A DNA stretch of 57,909 nt, taken from positions 1 through 57,909 of the forward strand of contig NZ_JAUYQL010000023.1 in NCBI RefSeq assembly GCF_030697305.1, written 5' to 3'. Origin of the DNA: Phenylobacterium sp. (GTDB lineage Bacteria; Pseudomonadota; Alphaproteobacteria; Caulobacterales; Caulobacteraceae). The notes beneath the pieces are model-generated. The model was not told the origin of the DNA, made no database searches, and saw only the letters and a program-made list of their open reading frames with translations. Positions 46,607 to 57,909 of this stretch are shown here, piece by piece; the stretch's first letter is position 1, and each line of letters starts with the position of its first letter. Made by a program: the position numbers and the translations under genes.

Positions 46607-48295
46607 TCACGCGGCGTGGGTCGGATCGGTCAAGGGATCAGGAACGCCCTGCGGATTTATCGCCTCATGAGGGGCGATACGTGTCTGACGCTCGATCATG
46701 CGATGCACGACCGGCCGCTCACCGCCCCGATGCAGGGCCAGCACGCGGTCGGTGATCACCCTGTCGGCCTCCGTCGGGCGCTGGTTGTGCCGCACGTAAT
46801 CCACCCACGTCGGCGTCTGATAACGTTCGATCCAGACGCGCGGATCGGCCAGGTCGCGCATCAGCCGCCAGTTGCGGGCGCCGTCGCGTCGACGGATCCG
46901 CCGCCGCTCGGCCATGGCGGCCAGGAAGGCGTCGATGTCAGCGTCGTCGATCAGATATTGCACGGTGACGATCACCGGCCCGCTGGTCGGCTGGATATCC
47001 ACCGCCAGATTCGGCTCTTGCCAGCGGTTGGACGGATCCAGGCTGAGATCCGAGGTGGAGGCGAGCGGAAATCGCAGGCCGATCAACGCGCAGGCGAACT
47101 GCAGCCCGCCCGACACGAACAGCGCCTGCTTCAGGCCCTCGTATTCGGCGACCATGCCCCAAACCCAGCTGCCCAGCGCCATGCCGCCGAACGCGGCCAC
47201 CTGATAGAAGGCGAGCGCACGCGCCACCACCCAGCGCGGCGCCGACATCTGGGTGGTCACATTGAACGTCGACATGGCGAGCACCCAGCCGCCGCCGCCC
47301 ACCGCCAGGACGATCACCGCCACGATCAGCGAGCTGGTCAGCGCCAGGGCGACGGTCGATGCGCTGAACACCAGGCATGCGTACCGCACGATCTGTTCGT
47401 TGGAGAAGCGGCCGCGCAGCTTGGTCATTGTCGCCGCCGCCGCGACGGCGCCGACGCCGAACGCGCCGAGCAGAAGGCCGAAGGTGCGCGGCCCGCCGCC
47501 TAGGGCGTCGCGCGCGATCAGAGGCATCAGGGACTGGACCGCGCTCGCGCTGACGCCGAACACAAAAGCGCGAAGCAGGACCGACCCGATGCGACCCGAC
47601 ATGATCACATAGCGGAACCCTGCGCTCATCGCCACGCCGAGCCCTTCGCGCGGCAGGGTCTGGACCTCGCGCTGCGGCCGCCAGCGCGCCAGTACGACAA
47701 TCAGTCCCAGATAGCTGAACACATTGACGGTGAACGCCGCGGCGGCCCCGGCGGCGGCGACGATCATCCCGCCGATCGCAGGGCCGGCGGTGCGCGCCAG
47801 ATTGAAGCCCATGGAGTTCAGCGCCACGGCGCCGGCGATCTCTTGCCTGGGCACCATCTCGCCGACCGAGGCCTGCCAGGCCGGGCCGTTCAACGCCGAA
47901 CCGCAGCCGATCAGGAAGGTGAACATCAGCAGCACCCATGGCGTGATCAACCCGGAAAAGGTGCAGATGCTGAGCGTGATCGACACCGCCAGCATGAAGC
48001 CCTGGGCGCCCAGCATCAGCTTGCGCCGATCGAATGTGTCAGCCAGAGCGCCCGCCGGCAGCGACAGCAGCATGATCGGCAGGGTCACCGAGGCCTGCAC
48101 CAGGGCGACCATCTTCGGCGAGGCGATCGACGTCATCAGCCACGACGCGCCCACCGACTGGATCAGGTAGCCAAAGTTCGAAGCCAGGCTGGCGATCCAC
48201 ACGGCCCGAAAAACGCGACTGTTCAGCGGACTGAACAGCGACGGCGGGGCGGACCGAGACCCGGGATCAGACTCCGACGAACTCATACGTCTCAC
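46607..48295 (-). CDS. MFS transporter (MFS_3 type) with soluble C-terminal domain
   Basis: FRAVWIASLASNFGYLIQSVGASWLMTSIASP..., multiple TMs; C-terminal ~150 aa PVIVTVQYLIDDADIDAFLAAMAERRRIRRRDGARNWRLMRDLADPRVWIERYQTPTWVDYVRHNQR. Confidence 0.88.
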   Translation of the reverse strand: MRRMSSSESDPGSRSAPPSLFSPLNSRVFRAVWIASLASNFGYLIQSVGASWLMTSIASPKMVALVQASVTLPIMLLSLPAGALADTFDRRKLMLGAQGFMLAVSITLSICTFSGLITPWVLLMFTFLIGCGSALNGPAWQASVGEMVPRQEIAGAVALNSMGFNLARTAGPAIGGMIVAAAGAAAAFTVNVFSYLGLIVVLARWRPQREVQTLPREGLGVAMSAGFRYVIMSGRIGSVLLRAFVFGVSASAVQSLMPLIARDALGGGPRTFGLLLGAFGVGAVAAAATMTKLRGRFSNEQIVRYACLVFSASTVALALTSSLIVAVIVLAVGGGGWVLAMSTFNVTTQMSAPRWVVARALAFYQVAAFGGMALGSWVWGMVAEYEGLKQALFVSGGLQFACALIGLRFPLASTSDLSLDPSNRWQEPNLAVDIQPTSGPVIVTVQYLIDDADIDAFLAAMAERRRIRRRDGARNWRLMRDLADPRVWIERYQTPTWVDYVRHNQRPTEADRVITDRVLALHRGGERPVVHRMIERQTRIAPHEAINPQGVPDPLTDPTHAA

Positions 48296-48450
48296 TTGCG
48301 ATGCGAGATGAGAATCTATCCCCTCAGCTAACCCTTTGGCCGGGCGTGCGCCATGGCCGAGCCGCCTGGACCGAATACCGTGGAGCGAACGCGCCTTCGC
48401 AACGCCTCAGCCGGTCGCTAGGTTCGCGGAAAATCAAAGGGAGAAGCGCC

Positions 48451-49488
48451 ATGGAATATCGCGTGCTCGGCCGCACGGGCTTGAAGGTCTCGGCCTACTG
48501 CTTCGGGGTCATGACGTTTGGCGGCGTCGGCCGCTTCTCCCACATGGGTCAAGTGCAAGTCGAGGAGGCCAGGCGCCTGCTGGACCAGTGCTTCGACGCG
48601 GGCGTCAACCTGGTCGACACCGCCAATGTCTATTCGAACGGCGTGTCGGAGGAGATTCTCGGAGAGGCGCTGGGCGACAAGCGCAAGGACGTGCTGATCG
48701 CCACCAAGTTCCACAGCCCGATGGGGACCGGCCCCAACGACCAGGGCGCCTCGCGCCACCACATCATCCAGGCCTGCGAGGCCAGCCTGAAGCGCCTGCG
48801 CACCGACTACATCGACCTCTATCAGGCCCACAATCAGGACCTGTTGACCGCGCCGGAGGAATCCATGCGCGCCCTGGACGACCTCGTGCGCGCCGGCAAG
48901 GTTCGCTACATCGGCTCATCCAACCTGAGCGGCTGGTACACCATGAAGTCGCTGGCCGCGTCCGACCGCATCGGCCTGACCCGCTACGCCAGCCAGCAGA
49001 TTCAGTACTCCCTGCTGTGGCGCGACGCCGAGGACGAACTGCTGCCGCTGGGCCTCGACCAAGGCGTCGGCGCCCTGATCTGGAGCCCGCTGGCCAGCGG
49101 CTACCTCTCCGGCAAGTACCGCAAGCCCGGCGAGAACGCGGCCACCCGGCTGAGCGGCGACGCCCTGTCGACGGTGGATGACGAGCGCGCGCGGGCCATC
49201 GTCGACGTGCTGGACGACATCGCCACGGCGCGCGGGGTGAGCGCCGCCCAGGTCGCGCTGAACTGGGTCGTGCGGCGCGCCGGCGTCACCTCGGTAATCA
49301 TGGGCGCGCGGACCGAGGCGCAGCTCGCCGACAATCTGGCTGCGGCGCGCTGGTCGCTGAACGACGAGGAGATGGAGCGGCTGACCACGGTCAGCAAGCC
49401 GCCAAGGCGCTATCCCTACTACCACCAGGCGACGTTCGGCGCCGCGCGCAACCCCGTCCCGCCGCTGCAGGCGCCCCTGTCTCTCTAG
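48451..49488 (+). CDS. aldo/keto reductase
   Basis: MEYRVLGRTGLKVSAYCFGVMTFGGVGRF...DYIDLYQAHNQD...KVRYIGSSNLSGW; start at 48451. Confidence 0.94.
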   Translation: MEYRVLGRTGLKVSAYCFGVMTFGGVGRFSHMGQVQVEEARRLLDQCFDAGVNLVDTANVYSNGVSEEILGEALGDKRKDVLIATKFHSPMGTGPNDQGASRHHIIQACEASLKRLRTDYIDLYQAHNQDLLTAPEESMRALDDLVRAGKVRYIGSSNLSGWYTMKSLAASDRIGLTRYASQQIQYSLLWRDAEDELLPLGLDQGVGALIWSPLASGYLSGKYRKPGENAATRLSGDALSTVDDERARAIVDVLDDIATARGVSAAQVALNWVVRRAGVTSVIMGARTEAQLADNLAAARWSLNDEEMERLTTVSKPPRRYPYYHQATFGAARNPVPPLQAPLSL

Positions 49489-50150
49489 TCCGCGGTGAAT
49501 GTCAGCGTGCCGGCGGGAGGCGGACGCAGCTGCGCCTCGCCGGGCCCCGACAGGTCCAGCCACTGCGCGCCGGCGGCCGCGTCGAGGATCACCGGCTGGC
49601 GGATGTGGTAAGGGCTGACGTCCTCGCCGGCCGAGCAGGTGGCGAGGGTGAAGCTCTGCAACGGGCCGTCATGATCGCTGGGACGCGACTGCTCCCACAA
49701 GCCCGGGAAGTAAAACACCTCCTGTCCCGGCGCGGTGACCCGCCAGCGCTGCTTCGGCCCCTTGGGCTTGGCGGGATCCAGCGGGGTCCATTCGAAGAAG
49801 TGGGTCGCGGGAACCAGGCAGCGGCGGCGCGCATAGGCTTCGCGGTAGGCGGGCGTTGTGGCGATGGTTTCGGCGCGCGCGTTGGTGGTCATCGCCTTCC
49901 AGGCCTTTACCGGCCCGCGATGAAAGAACGGGATCAGCCACCACCGCAGCTCGACGAGTTCCAGGCCCGCCGCGGCGCCTTCGCCCGTATCGCGGGCGCG
50001 CAGGATCGGTGCGGGATCGGTAGGTCGGATCAGGTCGCGAGGTTGCAGATTCGGCACCCGGCCATCGTCGAACCTTAGTGGCAGGTCAAGCTGGCGGAAG
50101 CTGTCGATCAGCTTGTCGATCGGCGCCAGGTAGCCGTAGGCGTTGCACAT
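49485..50150 (-). CDS. SOS response-associated peptidase (SRAP/YedK/HMCES family)
   Basis: MCNAYGY (Cys2), RWWLIPFF, NARAET, RRCLVPATHFFEWTPLD, HIRQPVILD. Confidence 0.9.
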   Translation of the reverse strand: MCNAYGYLAPIDKLIDSFRQLDLPLRFDDGRVPNLQPRDLIRPTDPAPILRARDTGEGAAAGLELVELRWWLIPFFHRGPVKAWKAMTTNARAETIATTPAYREAYARRRCLVPATHFFEWTPLDPAKPKGPKQRWRVTAPGQEVFYFPGLWEQSRPSDHDGPLQSFTLATCSAGEDVSPYHIRQPVILDAAAGAQWLDLSGPGEAQLRPPPAGTLTFTAD

Positions 50151-50158
50151 GGTCCGAT

Positions 50159-51334
50159 CTAACGCACCTGGTGGGCCGCCTTCCAGTCCATCGCTCGGCG
50201 GATGCGCGCGCCGACCGAGGGGTGGCTGTAGAAGATCGCCTCCTCCAGATTCCCCGGCGTCGCATAGCGGTACTCGACGGTCTTCATCAGCGCGCGGGCC
50301 AGGCCGTCCGGCTCGCGAGCGCGCTCCAGCGAGAAGCGATCGGCGGCGGCCTCGCCGATGCGGGTCATGGAGTTGGTCAGCGGCGTCGCCGCCAGCGCCA
50401 TGAGGGTGACAATGATCCCCACCGCCGGGAAGCCTGCGGGATCGGCTAGACCTTCGACGCCGCGCGCGCCCGTCAACCGCAGCACCAGCGGGAACAGCCG
50501 GTCGACCAGCCAAAGGGCGAAGATCGCCAGCAGGCCGTAGCCGCCTGCCATCCACAGGACGTGGTGCTGGACATAGTGGCCCATCTCGTGGCCGACGACG
50601 GCGCGCACCTCGCCCAGGTCCGCGCCCTTGGCGAACATCACGTCGCTCATGGCGATCCGCGCGGTCCCGAAAAGGCCGGAGACGTTGGCGGTGTAGCGGT
50701 TGGACTGACGCGAGCCGTCATAGATCACGATCTTGTCGGCCGGCACGCCGTTCTCGCGGGCCAGCCTCTCCACCGCCTCGCGGACCGGGCCGGGCGGGGC
50801 CGGGCGATAGGTGTTGAACAGCGGCTGGATGAACACAGGCGCTGCGACCATCAGCAGGACGACGAAGACCGCTGTGAGTCCGCCGCTCCACGCCCACCAG
50901 GTGCGCGGTGCGCGGCGGGCGAGCGCATAAAGGCCGCTCGCCAGCAGCAAGGTGATGACGATCGAGACGGCGAGGCCGATGGCGTGCTCGGTGAGCCAGC
51001 CCACCAGAGGCTGATCGGAGAGCCCATAGCTGCGCTCGCGCGCCCAATCCTCGTAGATATCCCAAGGCGTCAGCAGCAGGCCCTCGGCTAACAGGTCGAC
51101 GGCGACCACGGCGAGAACCGCCAGCCAGGGTCGGTTGATCCTGCTGCGCAGGCGCACCAGCAGGCCGGAGCGCAGCACCAGCCAAGCGGCGGCGACCGCA
51201 GCCAGCGCGCCGAACAGCAGCAGCCAATGGCCGCCTTGGGTGTAGGCCTGGGCGCGGGCGTGCGCCTCGGGCGGCAGCTGCGCCAGGTAGGCCGCCGTCG
51301 CCGCGGCCGGATCGAAGCTCGATGCGGGAATCAT
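50159..51334 (-). CDS. M48 family metallopeptidase (Ste24-like)
   Basis: VVGHEMGHYVQHHVLW (HExxH), multiple TMs, EAAADRFSLERAREPDGLARALMK, SHPSVGARIRRAMDW. Confidence 0.94.
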   Translation of the reverse strand: MIPASSFDPAAATAAYLAQLPPEAHARAQAYTQGGHWLLLFGALAAVAAAWLVLRSGLLVRLRSRINRPWLAVLAVVAVDLLAEGLLLTPWDIYEDWARERSYGLSDQPLVGWLTEHAIGLAVSIVITLLLASGLYALARRAPRTWWAWSGGLTAVFVVLLMVAAPVFIQPLFNTYRPAPPGPVREAVERLARENGVPADKIVIYDGSRQSNRYTANVSGLFGTARIAMSDVMFAKGADLGEVRAVVGHEMGHYVQHHVLWMAGGYGLLAIFALWLVDRLFPLVLRLTGARGVEGLADPAGFPAVGIIVTLMALAATPLTNSMTRIGEAAADRFSLERAREPDGLARALMKTVEYRYATPGNLEEAIFYSHPSVGARIRRAMDWKAAHQVR

Positions 51335-51387
51335 CCAGGCGCCTCCGCAGGAGCGGTCAGCTTACGGCTGCCCGGCCTGCCCTTACA

Positions 51388-51478
51388 CCGCTCATCCCGA
51401 CGAAAGTCGGGACCCAAGCGGAAGATCAGCGCGCAATGCGCAACTCAGCTTGGGCCCCGGCTTTCGCCAGGGTGAGCG
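51388..51478 (-). repeat. REP-like bipartite dyad element, family 2, copy B
   Basis: ccgctcatcccgacgaaagtcgggacccaagcgg...actcagcttgggccccggctttcgccagggtgagcg; close match to the reverse complement of copy A (37489-37580). Confidence 0.9.
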
Positions 51479-51495
51479 AGACGTAGGGGTCGCGC

Positions 51496-54192
<2,697 letters not shown>

Positions 54193-54201
54193 CCTGTCCT
54201 C

Positions 54202-56478
54202 TCAGCCCGTCACTTGCGAAAAGTCCGCGACACGGCCCATGGCCTCGCGGACCTGCACCAAAAGCCGCAGACGATTTTCGCGTTCCGCCGCCACTTCAGA
54301 GTTCACCAGCACCTTATCGAAGAACCCATCCACCGGCGCGCGAAGTCCCGCAAGCGCACGCATGGCCGCGGCGAAATCTTCCTGCTGCAACGCCTGCGCC
54401 ACAGCCGGTTCGGCGCCCGCCAACGCTGAAATCAACGCCTTCTCCTGTTCGGGCGCAGAGTCCATCGGCTTGGGGTCGCCCTGCGGCAGCGGGCCCTTCT
54501 TCTCCTCGGCCTTGAGGATGTTCACCGCGCGCTTGTAGCCGGCCAACAGGTTCGCCCCGTCGTCGGTGGCGAGGAAGCGGGCCAGCGCCTCGACCCGCGC
54601 CTTGATGCGCACCAGATCGTCGTCGCCCAGGGCGAAGACCGCGTCCACCAGGTCGTGGCGTTCTCCCTGCTCGCGCAGCAGCACCTTCAGGCGCTCAGCC
54701 AGGAAGGCGGTCACTTCTTCGACCACCTCCGGATAGGGGCGGAAAGAGTACTGCAGCTCGCCGTCCGGTTCGGCCCCTGCCCGCGCGCTGCGGTCGAACT
54801 CGACGTCCACCTCGCGGTCCGTGGAAACCACCAGAGGCGTCGCCACCAGCAGGGCTTCGTCGAACTCCTTCAGATAGGCGGCGAATTCCTGCGACGCGGC
54901 GCGACCGCGCGCGCCGAGGTAGGCGGTGGTGCGGTGCGTAGAGATATAGAGCGCCCTGCCCGGATCGACGAAGCAGCGCAGCGAACGGTACCAGCCGGCC
55001 ACCAATTCGCGCACCGGCGCGCGGGCCTCGGCGCCCAGCAGGATGCGGATCACGCCCAGCGCCGCGCGACGCAGCGCATAGGGATCGCGCGATCCCGTCG
55101 GCTTCTCGCCGATAGCGAAAAAGGCGGTGAGCGTATCGATCTTGTCGGCCAGCGCGACGGCCATGGTCACCGGCGTGTCCGGCGCCTCGTCGGAGCCGCC
55201 CAGCGGGCGGTAGTGATCGCGGATCGCCTCGGCGACCACTGGCGTCAGGCCCTCTTCACGGGCGTAGTAGCCGCCCATGACGCCCTGAAGTTCGGGGAAC
55301 TCGCCGACCATGCCGGTGGCGAGGTCGGCCTTGGCGAGGCGCGCGGCCAGCACCGCCTTGGCGGGATCGGCGCCGACCTTGGGCGCGATCTCGCGGGCCA
55401 GCATCTCCATCCGCTCCATGCGTTCGTAGAGCGTGCCGAGCTTGGCGTGGAAGGTGACGCCCTTCAGCGTCTCCAACCGGTCCTCGAGCCGCAGCTTGCG
55501 GTCCTCGTTCCAGAAGAAACGCGCGTCGTTCAACCGCGCCGACAGCACGCGTGCGTTGCCGGCGGCGATCGCCGCACCACCGTCAGGCGCCTCGATGTTG
55601 GCGACGGTGACGAAGTGCGGGGCGAGTTTGTTGGTGCGAGGGTCGCGCACGGCGAAATACTTCTGGTGGTTGCGCATCGAGGTGCGGATCACCTCCGGCG
55701 GCAGATCCAGGAACGCCGGATCCATGTCGCCCATCAGCGGCGTCGGCCATTCGGCCAAGCCCGAAACCTCGTCCAGCAGGCCCTCGTCGCTCACCAGCTC
55801 CAGCCCGCGCGCGAAGGTCAGCGTGCGCGCGCCGTCCATGATCCGCTCCTTGCGCTCCTCGGGATCGAGGACCACGAAGTGGCGTCGCAGGCCGTCGGCG
55901 TAGCTGTCGAAGTCGCGCACGGTGAACGGCTGGGCAGGGCCCATGAACCGATGGCCCTCCGAGAGCGCGCCGCTGGCGATCCCGTCGATGTCGAACGCCA
56001 CCACCTCGCCGTCGAACAGGCAGGCGATACGTTTGAGCGGGCGAACCCAGCGCAGCGTGCCGACACCCCAGGTCATCGACTTGGGCCAGGGGAAGTCGCG
56101 GACGATCTCGTCGACCATCACCGCGATGATCTCCGCCGTAGGCCGGCCGCGGCGCTCGATGGAGGCGAAATAGACGCCTTCACGCTCCACCAGCTGATCG
56201 CGCGTCAGGCCGGTCGAGCGCAGGAAGCCCTCCACCGCGGCGTCCGGCGCGCCGATCCGCGGGCCCTTGCGTTCCTCGGTGCGGTCGGCCTGGGCGGCTG
56301 GCAGGCCTTCGGCCACCAGGGTCAGTCGGCGGGGGCCGGCGAAGGTCTTCAGCGCTTCGGGCAGCATGCCCTGGGCGGCCAGGCGCTCGCGCGCCATGCG
56401 CTCCAGATCGCGAGCGGCCTGTTCTTGCATGCGCGCGGGAATCTCTTCAGAGAACAGCTCAAGCAACAGTTGGGGCAT
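54202..56478 (-). CDS. glyS: glycine--tRNA ligase subunit beta
   Basis: [28 protein letters not shown]...; 758 aa. Confidence 0.97.
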   Translation of the reverse strand: MPQLLLELFSEEIPARMQEQAARDLERMARERLAAQGMLPEALKTFAGPRRLTLVAEGLPAAQADRTEERKGPRIGAPDAAVEGFLRSTGLTRDQLVEREGVYFASIERRGRPTAEIIAVMVDEIVRDFPWPKSMTWGVGTLRWVRPLKRIACLFDGEVVAFDIDGIASGALSEGHRFMGPAQPFTVRDFDSYADGLRRHFVVLDPEERKERIMDGARTLTFARGLELVSDEGLLDEVSGLAEWPTPLMGDMDPAFLDLPPEVIRTSMRNHQKYFAVRDPRTNKLAPHFVTVANIEAPDGGAAIAAGNARVLSARLNDARFFWNEDRKLRLEDRLETLKGVTFHAKLGTLYERMERMEMLAREIAPKVGADPAKAVLAARLAKADLATGMVGEFPELQGVMGGYYAREEGLTPVVAEAIRDHYRPLGGSDEAPDTPVTMAVALADKIDTLTAFFAIGEKPTGSRDPYALRRAALGVIRILLGAEARAPVRELVAGWYRSLRCFVDPGRALYISTHRTTAYLGARGRAASQEFAAYLKEFDEALLVATPLVVSTDREVDVEFDRSARAGAEPDGELQYSFRPYPEVVEEVTAFLAERLKVLLREQGERHDLVDAVFALGDDDLVRIKARVEALARFLATDDGANLLAGYKRAVNILKAEEKKGPLPQGDPKPMDSAPEQEKALISALAGAEPAVAQALQQEDFAAAMRALAGLRAPVDGFFDKVLVNSEVAAERENRLRLLVQVREAMGRVADFSQVTG

Positions 56479-56978
56479 CAGCGCGACTCGCTCTCAAGCG
56501 CCGTGGGCGCCAGCGTCGCCTGGGCCTTGGCGCGCATCTCCGGGCTGACGCGATCGAACATCGCCCGCGTGGTGAAGTGTCCGTAGGTGCGCCCGTCTCG
56601 CGTGTAGGACCAGTCGACGACGTTGGCGGCGCTTGCCTGCACGTCGGCGCCAAGGAGGCCCGCGACCTGGGTCGGCTTGTTGGCGAAGCGGCCGAAGATG
56701 GTGTCGCCGAGCCGGCTGACGACCATCACCCAGACCGCCTCCGATCCACCGCGCGGGGTCGGCATGTCGACCTGCACGACAAACGAGTCATAGCCGTCCG
56801 GCTTGGCGTCGAACTTCGACCAGAACACCGGCAGCGAGTCCCTGGCCTGGGCGCGCGCTTTGGCCACCGCCGGGTCGACAGGCGCACCGTAGGTCGCGGC
56901 CTGCGCCTGAGCCACGGCGAGCGCCGGGGCGCCTGCCGTCGCGAGGGCGGCGACCAGCGCGAGGGAGGCCGCGATCAT
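56478..56978 (-). CDS. exported DUF2314-like protein
   Basis: Signal peptide [27 protein letters not shown]; ...[60 protein letters not shown]; overlaps glyQ and glyS ends. Confidence 0.8.
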   Translation of the reverse strand: MIAASLALVAALATAGAPALAVAQAQAATYGAPVDPAVAKARAQARDSLPVFWSKFDAKPDGYDSFVVQVDMPTPRGGSEAVWVMVVSRLGDTIFGRFANKPTQVAGLLGADVQASAANVVDWSYTRDGRTYGHFTTRAMFDRVSPEMRAKAQATLAPTALESESR

Positions 56979-57877
56979 ACGTTCGCCCCTTCGTTGGCGA
57001 CCCAGGCCTCGGCGCACATCTTGGTCAGGTCGCGGATGCGGCCGATGTAGCTCTGGCGTTCGGCCACGGCGATCGCCCCGCGGGCATCCATCAGATTGAA
57101 TAGGTGGCTGGCCTTCAACACGTGGTCGTAGGCCGGCAGCACGATCGCCTGGCCCTGCGGACCCTTAAGGCCCAGCAGGCGCGGCACCTGGATCTCCATG
57201 TCCTCGAACTGCCGCTTCAGCGTCTCGACGTCGTAGCCGTGGAAGTTGGCCTGGGAGTGCTGGCGCTCGTTCTCCAGGAACACCTGTCCGTACGTGCGGG
57301 GCTCAGGACCATCGGGATCGTTGAACGCCAGGTCCGCGAAATTGTCGACACCCTGGATGTACATCGCCAGGCGTTCCAGGCCGTAGGTCAGCTCGCCGGC
57401 CACGGGCCAGACGTCCAGGCCGCCCACCTGTTGAAAGTAGGTGTACTGGGTGACCTCCATGCCGTCGCACCAGACCTCCCAGCCCAAGCCCCAAGCGCCG
57501 ACGGTAGGGTTCTCCCAGTCGTCCTCGACGAATCGGATGTCGTGCAGGCGTACGTCCAGTCCGATCGCCTCCAGCGAACCCAGATACAGGTCCTGCAGAT
57601 TCTCCGGGTTCGGCTTCAGGATCACCTGATACTGGTAGTAGTGCTGCAGCCGGTTCGGGTTTTCGCCGTAGCGACCGTCGGCCGGCCTGCGCGAGGGCTG
57701 CACATAGGCCGCACGCCACGGCTTGGGCCCTAGGGCTCGCAGAACGGTCGCCGGATGCAGCGTGCCTGCACCGACCTCGACGTCGTGCGGCTGCAGAATC
57801 ACGCAGCCCTGACGGCTCCAATAGTCGTGCAATTTCAGGATCAGGCCATGAAATGAAAGCGGCTTGTCTGAGGACAT
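56975..57877 (-). CDS. glyQ: glycine--tRNA ligase subunit alpha
   Basis: [100 protein letters not shown]. Confidence 0.98.
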   Translation of the reverse strand: MSSDKPLSFHGLILKLHDYWSRQGCVILQPHDVEVGAGTLHPATVLRALGPKPWRAAYVQPSRRPADGRYGENPNRLQHYYQYQVILKPNPENLQDLYLGSLEAIGLDVRLHDIRFVEDDWENPTVGAWGLGWEVWCDGMEVTQYTYFQQVGGLDVWPVAGELTYGLERLAMYIQGVDNFADLAFNDPDGPEPRTYGQVFLENERQHSQANFHGYDVETLKRQFEDMEIQVPRLLGLKGPQGQAIVLPAYDHVLKASHLFNLMDARGAIAVAERQSYIGRIRDLTKMCAEAWVANEGANV

Positions 57878-57909
57878 GAGGGGCTTGTTCGCAGGCGCAA
57901 AAATAGTCG

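Noticed and set aside
54655-56586. 643 aa + strand ORF opposite glyS
   Set aside because: Antisense shadow of glyS.

Overview
High-GC chromosomal window that looks like a Caulobacterales-type alphaproteobacterium (Caulobacter/Phenylobacterium-like). This is inferred from gene content: a flagellin/flaEY/flaF/flbT/flbA-like locus, an alphaproteobacterial GTTC-N7-GTTC LexA-type site and a GG-N10-GC sigma54 promoter. The window is mostly intact housekeeping and conserved accessory genes. In order these are: tamB-tamA; a circularly permuted ATP-grasp / alpha-E / transglutaminase cassette; cysA-cysW-cysT without an adjacent binding protein; two lipoproteins; a GNAT; a truncated haemoglobin; tRNA-Lys; tgt-queA; two cyclophilin-type PPIases; coaD; gyrA; sodC; tandem redoxin-like/2OG-Fe(II) oxygenase fusions; CaiB-like and HCCA-isomerase genes; ssb; the flagellin locus; a highly acidic protein; MoxR; USP; an HD/PTP/NUDIX cassette; RlpA; MFS; AKR; SRAP; M48; ppdK; and glyS-DUF-glyQ. 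I found no transposase, prophage or CRISPR array. The most interesting signals are: (1) the tandem 2OG oxygenases with degenerate redoxin-like N-termini; (2) the ATP-grasp/alpha-E/transglutaminase cassette whose transglutaminase ends in a seven-glutamine tail; (3) two REP-like dyad repeat families with covarying stems next to the flagellin promoter, one repeated in inverted orientation about 14 kb away; (4) a perfect LexA-type site upstream of ssb; (5) a secreted DUF2314-like gene translationally coupled between glyQ and glyS. All function calls come from reading the translations; no database search was run.
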